Shown here in pieces: positions 25,186 through 31,026 of a stretch of DNA of 64,000 nucleotides. The position numbers and the translations under genes are program-made. Under the pieces are notes generated by a model that was not told the DNA's origin, searched no databases, and saw nothing but the letters and a program-made list of their open reading frames with translations. Source of the stretch: Micromonospora rosaria (GTDB taxonomy: Bacteria > Actinomycetota > Actinomycetes > Mycobacteriales > Micromonosporaceae); NCBI RefSeq assembly GCF_001567585.1, contig NZ_LRQV01000006.1, forward strand, positions 1 through 64,000. The letters are read 5' to 3'. Within the stretch, counting starts at the first letter, position 1. Each line of letters begins with the position of its first letter.

Positions 25186-25258
25186 AACTTACGTTGTCCA
25201 TGTGAGCTTGACAAGCTCAGTGGATGCTCGTAACGTTGTCCATGTCAGCAGGACAACG
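25186..25258. promoter_or_regulatory. Divergent overlapping promoters with operator repeats
   Basis: Rightward: TTGACA (25208-25213), 17 nt, TAACGT (25231-25236). Leftward: TTGTCA (complement of 25209-25214), 17 nt, TAAGTT (complement of 25186-25191). The two -35 boxes share the palindrome GAGCTTGACAAGCTC (25204-25218). ACGTTGTCCATGT occurs at 25191-25203 and 25233-25245, and CGTTGTCC/GGACAACG (25234-25241, 25251-25258) is an inverted repeat. The two promoters cannot both be occupied by polymerase. Confidence 0.7.
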
Positions 25259-25272
25259 CAAAGGGGATAGAC

Positions 25273-25470
25273 GTGATCGAGGCCATCGCCACCGCCGTCC
25301 GCAAGATCGCCACCCTGGACGCCGACCTCGCCCAGCGGATCGCCGCCGGCCGCCCCACCCACCTGGCCGAGGCCCGCCTCGACGCCGAGCAGGGCACCCT
25401 TCACTACCTTCTCGACCTGGCCGCCGACGTCCTCACCCCGCACGAAATCGCCGCCGCCCTGGCGGGCTGA
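25273..25470 (+). CDS. Small helical protein, partner of the 25.2-kb switch
   Basis: 65 residues from a GTG with AAAGGGGAT upstream. It is fully helical (IATAVRKIATLDADLAQRI, GTLHYLLDLAADVL) with no membrane segment. It is driven by the rightward promoter of the divergent region. Small helical proteins in this position can be antirepressors or phage-type regulators; nothing in the sequence proves that. Confidence 0.55.
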   Translation: MIEAIATAVRKIATLDADLAQRIAAGRPTHLAEARLDAEQGTLHYLLDLAADVLTPHEIAAALAG

Positions 25471-25580
25471 GCCCCACGGGGCCGGGGCGACCCGGCCCCC
25501 ACCGGAGGCAGGCGGCCAGAGTCAGTCGACTACCCGACGAACCGGCCCCGCCGGCCGCCACGGCCACTACCCTCCCGGCG

Positions 25581-25910
25581 GTGCAGACCCTCACCCTCAA
25601 GGCCGGCGAACTCGGCCGCTCCTGGCACGCCGCGCACATCCTCCTGTCGATCCTCACCCTCGGCTGGTGGCTGCCCATCTACGGCATCCACGCCGCCATC
25701 TCCGCCATCACCCGACCGACGGTCGCCGTCGAGATACCCGAGGGGCACCGCGTCGAGTACCGCACCGGGTGGCCGAACGTGCTCGGGCCGGACGAGTACC
25801 TGGAGCCGCGCACGGCCTGGGAGAAGGTGCTGCGCGTCGCCGGGTACGTGTCGCCGGTCCTGATCGTGGCCGCTGTGGTGGCGGGGAACTCGCGAGTCGG
25901 TTCCTGGTAG
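25581..25910 (+). CDS. Two-helix membrane protein
   Basis: 109 residues from the GTG at 25581. Hydrophobic helices lie near 20-42 (HILLSILTLGWWLPIYGIHA) and near the C terminus (YVSPVLIVAAVVAG), with a charged extracellular or cytoplasmic loop between. Similar small membrane proteins are common cargo of actinobacterial elements. Function unknown. A terminator hairpin lies 16 nt after the stop. Confidence 0.55.
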   Translation: MQTLTLKAGELGRSWHAAHILLSILTLGWWLPIYGIHAAISAITRPTVAVEIPEGHRVEYRTGWPNVLGPDEYLEPRTAWEKVLRVAGYVSPVLIVAAVVAGNSRVGSW

Positions 25911-25925
25911 GCCGGAAAGAAAGCG

Positions 25926-25957
25926 GCCCCCGCCCGGCTCGGGGACTGAGCGGGGGC
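25926..25957 (+). terminator. Hairpin terminator
   Basis: GCCCCCGC (25926-25933) pairs with GCGGGGGC (25950-25957), 16 nt after the membrane gene. Confidence 0.6.
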
Positions 25958-26120
25958 GCTCCTGCCCGGGTCACGGGCCACCCGCAACAGGGCCGCACCC
26001 GAGCGCGGACCACGTCAGGGCGGCCCGATCGGAGGAGGGCCGGGATCGAACGCGGTCACATCCTTGGTACTCCTCACCTGGGCTCGACACATCCGCCGTA
26101 GAGCCGATGCCGCCTCGGAC

Positions 26121-26165
26121 AGCACGATGCCCCCCACCAGCCAAGCCGGTGGGGGGCATCGTGCT
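26121..26165. terminator. Perfect 18-bp hairpin, bidirectional terminator
   Basis: AGCACGATGCCCCCCACC (26121-26138) is exactly complementary to 26148-26165 around a 9-nt loop. It lies between convergent genes and is the strongest hairpin in the window. Confidence 0.75.
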
Positions 26166-26212
26166 GGCGAAGCCCCGCAGAACGCCAGTACCTGCGGGGC
26201 TTCACACCAAAT

Positions 26213-26698
26213 CTACGCCTCAGGCTGGGCCTTCGCCGGCCGCCCCGGGGTCCGCGGCCGGTGCTCGGCGTACTCCTCGATCTGGTCTCGCCGGTAGATC
26301 CGGCCGCCGGCGATCGTCGCGACCGGCTGCGGGAAGTCCGGCCGTTGCTCCAGTTGCCGGACCCTGGCCGTGGAGACCCCGAGCGTGTCGGCGACCTCGG
26401 CCGAGCCGAGCAGCTCCCAGGCCCGTGCCCGCGCGGCCAACGTCTCGATGACCATCCGGTCCGGGCCGAACAGCACTCCGTCGCCGACAAGCTTCGCCAC
26501 GCCAGGCAGCTTGGACGCCCAGTCCTTGGCCTCCTGGAGCGCGTCGTCGTACTCCACCGCGTCCAGCCGGTGGCTGAGGCTCAGCACCTTGCTCTTGTCG
26601 TTGTAGTGCGCGATGAACGCGCCCTCGGCTGCCTCGTTGAGGTGCTCCATGTCGTTCAGATTGCCGACGAACTCAAGTCCGACGTACCAACCACTCAC
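26213..26698 (-). CDS. Protein with C-terminal helix-turn-helix
   Basis: 161 residues from a GTG with AAGGGG upstream. The N-terminal 65 residues are a compact alpha/beta segment (EGAFIAHYNDKSKVLSLSHR). The C-terminal part is a MerR/AlpA-like helix-turn-helix (LGSAEVADTLGVSTARVRQL, PVATIAGGRIYRR). It follows a 66-residue protein on the same strand across a hairpin. The order small basic protein, then DNA-binding protein, recalls hicA-hicB modules, but the N-terminal half does not match HicB clearly. Confidence 0.6.
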   Translation of the reverse strand: MSGWYVGLEFVGNLNDMEHLNEAAEGAFIAHYNDKSKVLSLSHRLDAVEYDDALQEAKDWASKLPGVAKLVGDGVLFGPDRMVIETLAARARAWELLGSAEVADTLGVSTARVRQLEQRPDFPQPVATIAGGRIYRRDQIEEYAEHRPRTPGRPAKAQPEA

Positions 26699-26746
26699 GG
26701 TGTTTCCCCTTCTGTTGGGGGAGGTGAGGTGAGGTTTCGGAGGTGG

Positions 26747-26773
26747 CCGGGGCCGGCTGGGTGCCGGCCCCGG
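26747..26773 (-). terminator. 11-bp GC hairpin between the two genes
   Basis: CCGGGGCCGGC (26747-26757) pairs with GCCGGCCCCGG (26763-26773) with a 5-nt loop, 8 nt after the stop of the 66-residue gene. It should attenuate transcription into the downstream gene. Confidence 0.6.
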
Positions 26774-26781
26774 CGCCTCGG

Positions 26782-26982
26782 CTAGTCCCGGAAGGACCAG
26801 TCGAGGCCGGCGCTGATCAACACCCGCAGGACCTCCAGCACGTCACCGGCGTCCTTAGGGGCCACGAGCCAGTTGTCGTTGCCCTTGCGGAAGTGCCACA
26901 TGCTGCTGCGGGTCTGCTTGACGAGGAAGCCCTGGCGTTCGGCTTCCTCGGCGATCAGCTGCATCGCCTCTCCGATTTCCAT
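26782..26982 (-). CDS. HicA-like small protein, possible toxin
   Basis: 66 residues from an ATG with a very strong GGGAGGTGA site. The chain reads helix, strand, strand, helix (AMQLIAEEAERQGFLVKQ, MWHFRKGNDNWLVAP, DVLEVLRVLISAGL), the layout of the small double-stranded-RNA-binding-like HicA fold. The usual HicA G-S-H motif is replaced by TRSSMWHF. It has its own promoter. Toxin identity is tentative. Confidence 0.45.
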   Translation of the reverse strand: MEIGEAMQLIAEEAERQGFLVKQTRSSMWHFRKGNDNWLVAPKDAGDVLEVLRVLISAGLDWSFRD

Positions 26983-27008
26983 CTCTCACCTCCCTTCGGT
27001 GTGCCTCA

Positions 27009-27037
27009 AGCATAGCACAAACCCTTACGGGTGCGAA
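27009..27037 (-). promoter_or_regulatory. Promoter with internal palindrome
   Basis: On the minus strand TTCGCA (complement of 27032-27037), a 17-nt spacer and TATGCT (complement of 27009-27014) precede the 66-residue gene. ACCCTTACGGGT (27021-27032) lies within the spacer and could be an operator. The region is noticeably more AT-rich than its surroundings. Confidence 0.5.
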
Positions 27038-27089
27038 AGTATTGTTGTGGTCTTGGGAGGTGCCTCCTCAGGGCACCCAGACACGAAGA

Positions 27090-27122
27090 AGCGCCCCGCC
27101 GGCACGAGGCCAGCGGGGCGCT
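27090..27122 (-). terminator. Terminator of the phage late operon
   Basis: AGCGCCCCGC (27090-27099) pairs with GCGGGGCGCT (27113-27122). It lies 67 nt beyond the last lysis gene in the direction of late transcription. Confidence 0.65.
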
Positions 27123-27188
27123 GAAGTTGGTCGGTCCCGTCCGGCCCGGAACCGGCGGCACCGCGCGGGAGAGCCTACCGGGCCGGTC

Positions 27189-27437
27189 TCACACCCACCC
27201 GCCGGTGATGAAGTGGGCGCTCAGCCAGGCCATGAACGCGATCAGCAGGAACCGGCGGAGCTGGGTCCAGCCCGACCGGGGCCGCTCCGGCTCACCCGGC
27301 CGCCGCCGCTGGGTACCGAACCACGCCCAGACGTGCTCCGACAACGTGTCGCCCGGCCGGGAGTTGAACAGCGCCATCCCCTCGACGACGGCGAACCAGG
27401 CGAACCAGGCCAGCCACGCCCACGTCCAGGCGCTCAC
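27189..27437 (-). CDS. Tryptophan-rich membrane protein of the lysis cassette
   Basis: 82 residues from the GTG at 27437, which overlaps the holin stop. A Trp/Ala-rich helix (AWTWAWLAWFAWFAVV) and a C-terminal helix (FLLIAFMAWLSAHFITGGW) flank a charged loop. As the last lysis gene it could be a second holin or an antiholin. The sequence does not decide this. Confidence 0.6.
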   Translation of the reverse strand: MSAWTWAWLAWFAWFAVVEGMALFNSRPGDTLSEHVWAWFGTQRRRPGEPERPRSGWTQLRRFLLIAFMAWLSAHFITGGWV

Positions 27438-27733
27438 CGCAGGGGGGTAACCGGCGCCGGCGTGGTCTGCTCGGCGGGCCGGTCGTTGACCAGCGACGGC
27501 GAGCCGGACGGGCCGGACGCCTTGCCGGCGACCACGGACGCGGCGACCGACGTGAGGGCCACGCCGGCGGCGACCGTCAGGGCGTCGCGCCACCCCAGGG
27601 GGCGGACGTCGACGCCGATCGCGTCCCCGACCCCCGGCACGCCGAGGGCGGCGACGAACGTCCAGGTCGCGGCGCGGCCGGCGCGCTCGACGGCGCCGGC
27701 CCAGAACTGGCGGGTGGCGAGGTACGTCTTCAC
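27434..27733 (-). CDS. Phage holin (r1t-like)
   Basis: 99 residues. The N terminus FWAGAVERAGRAATWTFVAA, then GWRDALTVAAGVALTSVAAS, gives two helices with the pattern of r1t-type holins of actinophages. The C-terminal tail is short and hydrophilic. Holins form pores that release endolysin or depolarise the membrane. It lies downstream of the endolysin in the late operon, and its stop overlaps the next gene. Confidence 0.75.
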   Translation of the reverse strand: MKTYLATRQFWAGAVERAGRAATWTFVAALGVPGVGDAIGVDVRPLGWRDALTVAAGVALTSVAASVVAGKASGPSGSPSLVNDRPAEQTTPAPVTPLR

Positions 27734-27755
27734 ACGATGCTCCTAAGGTCAGGCT

Positions 27756-27974
27756 GTGACGAGGATGAAGCGGGGCCGGGGCGGGTGGGAGGAGGTCCCT
27801 GAGGTGTGCCCGGCTGGTCACCGTGATGAGCGCGGCCGGCCGGAGGCGACCCCGGGGTGGGGTGCCTGCCCGGTACCGGGCTGCCGGGCCATGGGCCGGC
27901 AGTGGCGGTGCCAGCGCTACGGCTGCGGGCAGGTCACCCAGGCCCGCCACCCGTGCGGACCGGGCAGCGCGTAG
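27756..27974 (+). CDS. Small zinc-ribbon protein on the opposite strand
   Basis: 72 residues from a GTG, reading against the lysis genes in the gap between them. CPAGH, CPVPGC, CQRYGC and a last C give a cysteine pattern typical of zinc ribbons, which argues for a real protein. No promoter is obvious. It may be a moron gene. It ends three bases before the stop of the convergent membrane gene. Confidence 0.5.
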   Translation: MTRMKRGRGGWEEVPEVCPAGHRDERGRPEATPGWGACPVPGCRAMGRQWRCQRYGCGQVTQARHPCGPGSA

Positions 27975-27977
27975 CGG

Positions 27978-28292
27978 CTACCGACGGCCGGCCGGCTCCT
28001 GGTCGTGAGGGTGCTGGGCTCGGTGCAGCAGCACGGACCGCCAGATGACCTGGCCGACCAGCCAGCCGAACGTCATCAGCGTCACCTGGTCCCGGCCCGG
28101 GTAGTCCGGCCACAGCCGGGCCGCCACGATGAGGCCCATCAGGATTCCCAGGCAGGCGGTGAACTGCATCAGGTGCCGGCCGGCGGCCGACCGCCGCCAG
28201 TCCCCGCCGGTGGTCACCTGGTAGGTGAGTACGAAGTAGGCGCAGGCCAGCGCGCCGATGGCGGCCAGGACCGTGCCAGCGTCTCTGATCAT
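27978..28292 (-). CDS. Three-helix membrane protein near the lysis genes
   Basis: 104 residues. Hydrophobic helices lie at about 5-25 (TVLAAIGALACAYFVLTYQV), 43-60 (FTACLGILMGLIVAARLW) and 72-88. Actinophages often encode such a protein between endolysin and holin; the role is not established, though lysis timing is likely. Its ATG overlaps the preceding stop by four bases. Confidence 0.65.
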   Translation of the reverse strand: MIRDAGTVLAAIGALACAYFVLTYQVTTGGDWRRSAAGRHLMQFTACLGILMGLIVAARLWPDYPGRDQVTLMTFGWLVGQVIWRSVLLHRAQHPHDQEPAGRR

Positions 28293-28498
28293 CGATTCGA
28301 CCCCCGTAGTGCCTTGCTGATGGTTGGGCCGAAGTGGTTCCGCCGGCGCAGCGCGTCGACGCGCTCGGCGACCTGGTCGACGCGCTCGTCGTCCGCCTCG
28401 GCGGCGGCGAGGTCGGCGCGGGCCTGCTCCAGGCGGCGGCGCGCGGCGATGGTCTCTGGCGACGGTCCCCGGCGTCGGCTACTCCACCACCGCATCAT
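28289..28498 (-). CDS. Small coiled-coil phage protein
   Basis: 69 residues, highly charged. One long amphipathic helix (ETIAARRRLEQARADLAAAE) starts after a basic N terminus. Small proteins of this kind are conserved between lysis genes in actinophages. It overlaps the upstream gene by 20 nt. Function unknown. Confidence 0.6.
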   Translation of the reverse strand: MMRWWSSRRRGPSPETIAARRRLEQARADLAAAEADDERVDQVAERVDALRRRNHFGPTISKALRGSNR

Positions 28499-28775
28499 CG
28501 GCGCCCGCCTCCCTCGCCAGGGATTCGAGCACCTGCACCGACATGTCGCCCTGGCCGAGCAGCCGGCTCACCTGCTCTCCCCGTACCCGCAGCTCGGCAT
28601 CCCGAGTCGCCAGGGTGGCCTCCAGGCTGCTGATCCGCTCCTTGAGATCTCCGACGCGGTCCTCGTGCGCGCTGCGCGGGAGGAGCCGGCCGAGCAGGAT
28701 CAGCACGACGACCAGACAGAGCAGGCCGGCAGGGCCGGCTTTGGCTGCCAGGTCAGCGATGGCCGCATCGAGCAC
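28479..28775 (-). CDS. Membrane-anchored coiled-coil protein
   Basis: 98 residues from the GTG at 28775. One helix (GPAGLLCLVVVLILLGRLL) near 13-31 is followed by a coiled coil (VGDLKERISSLEATLATRD). Its position directly after the endolysin suggests a spanin-like or holin-accessory role; Gram-positive hosts have no need of true spanins. The start lies four bases beyond the endolysin stop. Confidence 0.6.
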   Translation of the reverse strand: MLDAAIADLAAKAGPAGLLCLVVVLILLGRLLPRSAHEDRVGDLKERISSLEATLATRDAELRVRGEQVSRLLGQGDMSVQVLESLAREAGADDAVVE

Positions 28776-28779
28776 CGGC

Positions 28780-29715
28780 CTACGCCTGGATGCGGCGGGA
28801 CAGCTCGTCGACGACCCGCCCGGCCAGGTCGACCGGGATCGCTGCGGCGATAGCCTCCGGGGACAGGCCGGCGAGCACGCCGGCAACGATCTGCTCGGCG
28901 CTGCGGCCCGACTCCTGCGCCAGCTCGACCCGCAGCGCGGCCAGCGCCGCCAGCACCGCGCGGGTGCCCTCCACCCCGGTCTGGATGCCGTACCCGAGCC
29001 GCCACAGCGGGTTCTTCTCGTAGTCGGCGTTGGCGTGCGGCGGCCGGGCCGCCGGTACGAAGTCGCCCTCGATGACCGCCTTCGGCATGCCTCGCAGCAA
29101 CGCCAGGGCCTCGTCGAGCTTCTTTTCCTGCGCGCTGTTCATGACGTTCTCCCCGCTGTTCGGGGCCTTGAGCAGGCCAATCGTGGTCAGGTAGCGGCGG
29201 AACAGGGGTGTCTGGTCCCGGCCCGCCTTCGTGGCGTCGCGAAAGAAACTGAAATGGGTGTGCCAGCGGTGGGAGCTGTCTCCGGTGCTGCGTCGGCCGA
29301 GCCGGTCCCAGCGCCTGACCGTCTTCCCGTCAGGGGAGTAGATGATCTCCCGGATGTCCCGGGTGTCGGCCGTGCCGGCGGCGCACTGGGAGATGCACCA
29401 GACGGAGAAGCTCCGCAGGTCGTGGGTACGGCCGCCGGAGCGCACCGAGAACCAGCCGACGTCGAGGGCGGACGCGGCGGTGGTGAGGCCATTCCGGTCG
29501 CGGGTCGACTCGACCACCGAGTAGTCCCGGATCTCGGAGCCCACCCGGCGGACCCGGTCCGCCCCGCAGTGGTAGCCGCCGTCGTGGGCGCTGTCACCGA
29601 CGATGCCCACCTCGGCCGGCTCCAGGTCGTCGTCGCGGACCCGGGTGGGCTCGGTGTTGAGGTGCTCCAAGAGCAGGCTGCGGACGGCCAGCAGGTTGGC
29701 CGGTGCCCGGGTCAC
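28780..29715 (-). CDS. Endolysin, M15-type peptidase
   Basis: 311 residues from a GTG. The N-terminal 160 residues carry the M15/VanY-like zinc site: SAH at 42-44, a downstream aspartate (D64 in IRDYSV) and HRWHTHFSF near 149-157, with H152/H154. Such enzymes cut peptidoglycan cross-links. The C-terminal part (about 190-311) has no clear wall-binding repeat and is mostly helical, with a conserved-looking NPLWRLGYGIQTG. It is upstream of the holin gene in the late operon. Confidence 0.8.
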   Translation of the reverse strand: MTRAPANLLAVRSLLLEHLNTEPTRVRDDDLEPAEVGIVGDSAHDGGYHCGADRVRRVGSEIRDYSVVESTRDRNGLTTAASALDVGWFSVRSGGRTHDLRSFSVWCISQCAAGTADTRDIREIIYSPDGKTVRRWDRLGRRSTGDSSHRWHTHFSFFRDATKAGRDQTPLFRRYLTTIGLLKAPNSGENVMNSAQEKKLDEALALLRGMPKAVIEGDFVPAARPPHANADYEKNPLWRLGYGIQTGVEGTRAVLAALAALRVELAQESGRSAEQIVAGVLAGLSPEAIAAAIPVDLAGRVVDELSRRIQA

Positions 29716-29850
29716 CGGGTCACCGCCGGCAGGAAGATCAGTCGATCCACGTCGTACCTCCGGTCAGGAATCGGATAGAGGCAGGTCGGGGGCCACCCCG
29801 GCGGGTATTGACGCCCTACAGTCGGTGGCGAATCCATTCAGGAGGCTGAG

Positions 29851-30276
29851 ATGAACCGCCGCACCATCGGGATCAGCGCGGCCGGCATCGCCCTGGCCGC
29901 CGTCGTCGGCGGCGTCGCCGGCGCGCAGCTCGCCGGCCGGGACGAGCCGGAGCAGCGGATCGTGCGTACCGTGTCGGACGAGAGCAGCGCGACGCCCAGC
30001 GTCGAGCCGACCCCAACCGAGCCGGCCGCTACCGACACGACGACCGCGCCGGCGACGAAGCCCCGGAGGCAGACCGTGACCGATCCCGAGCCCACCGACC
30101 CGGCGGAGACGCCGGCGAACCCGCCGGAGACCGAGGACCCGGGCCCGCCGCCGGCCGAGACCCCGGGCACGGTCGACGGCCCGAAGCCGTCGCGGGTGCC
30201 GCCGCCCACGCCGGGCCGGCCGTTGCCGGAGCCGCCGACGATCAACCCGTCCTGGGACCAGGACCGGGAGCAGTAG
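29851..30276 (+). CDS. Moron: membrane-anchored Pro/Thr-rich protein
   Basis: 141 residues from an ATG with GGAGG upstream, on the strand opposite the late operon. An N-terminal helix (IGISAAGIALAAVVGGVAGAQL) is followed by about 110 residues of Pro/Thr/Glu/Asp repeats with no domain. The topology suggests an anchored outer-surface stalk. Expression from the prophage by its own promoter would make it a lysogenic conversion gene. It ends exactly where the convergent tail gene ends. Confidence 0.65.
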   Translation: MNRRTIGISAAGIALAAVVGGVAGAQLAGRDEPEQRIVRTVSDESSATPSVEPTPTEPAATDTTTAPATKPRRQTVTDPEPTDPAETPANPPETEDPGPPPAETPGTVDGPKPSRVPPPTPGRPLPEPPTINPSWDQDREQ

Positions 30277-31026
30277 CTACGCCTGGGCCCAGCTCGACTC
30301 CAGGCCGAGGACGGACAACACCCGCACCCCGAGGGTGCCGGTCCCGGCGGTCCGGCGGGCCTGGATCTGGATGTTGCGCAGCGTCCCGTACTCGCCGCTG
30401 CTCGGCAACGCGAACGGGCCGATGGTGAAGAACGTGTACGCCGCCGTCGGGATCGTGGTGACCGGGCCGACCGGGCCGGGGTGGTCCAGCCACACACGGA
30501 CCTCCCCGGCCGTCCCCGCCCCCGCCAACGCCAGCCCGTAGACCACCAGGCACGGGTGCTGCAAGCTCGCCATCCCCTCCGCGAGGGACTCGAACGTCGA
30601 CGAGGTCGTCGTCGCCGTCGGCGGCGTGACCTCCCCGACCTGGATCGGGATGTACGGCCGGGCCAACCCTCTGCCGGAGGAGGCGTCGTCGGTGACGACG
30701 TACTGGCCGCTGCGGTCGTAGAGGCCGGCGAAACCGACGTCGTCCCCGACCCCGGTGCCGTACGCGCCGATCGCGGGCTCGCCGTTGGCCCGGCCGATCC
30801 ACGTGCCCCGGATGCCGTCTCCGAGGTCACCGATCCGGCCCAGCACCGACCCGTCGCGGTCGATGATCCGCATCGACCCGCCGTCGCGCAGCGCCAGGCC
30901 GCCTCGGCCGATGGAGCTGGCCTCCAGCCGCCGGCCGGCCGCCTGCGCCCGGATGTCCCGCTCCAGGTCCCGGAGCCGGCGCATGATGTCGCCATGGCTG
31001 AACGCCGCGTCGCCGATCACAGCCAC
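30277..31026 (-). CDS. Minor tail protein
   Basis: 249 residues from the GTG at 31026, preceded by GGGAGG. An N-terminal helix (SHGDIMRRLRDLERDIRAQ) precedes repeats like LRDGGSMRIIDRDGSVLGRI, a beta-helical pattern common in tail-tip and fibre proteins. The C-terminal half is a beta-sandwich-like region (EVRVWLDHPGPVGPV). It is the last structural gene and probably part of the tail tip or receptor-binding complex. It overlaps the PhoD-fusion gene by 10 nt. Confidence 0.7.
   Translation of the reverse strand: MAVIGDAAFSHGDIMRRLRDLERDIRAQAAGRRLEASSIGRGGLALRDGGSMRIIDRDGSVLGRIGDLGDGIRGTWIGRANGEPAIGAYGTGVGDDVGFAGLYDRSGQYVVTDDASSGRGLARPYIPIQVGEVTPPTATTTSSTFESLAEGMASLQHPCLVVYGLALAGAGTAGEVRVWLDHPGPVGPVTTIPTAAYTFFTIGPFALPSSGEYGTLRNIQIQARRTAGTGTLGVRVLSVLGLESSWAQA

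Larger units (their letters stand above)
25911..26212. other. Intergenic region with two terminators
   Basis: About 300 nt between convergent genes. It contains hairpins at 25,926-25,957 and 26,121-26,165. I see no further gene. This is the right border of the accessory arm. Confidence 0.6.

Noticed and set aside
28324..29778. A 484-codon plus-strand frame over the endolysin and lysis genes
   Set aside because: The opposite frame encodes a peptidase with a clear zinc site, while this one has no recognisable domain.
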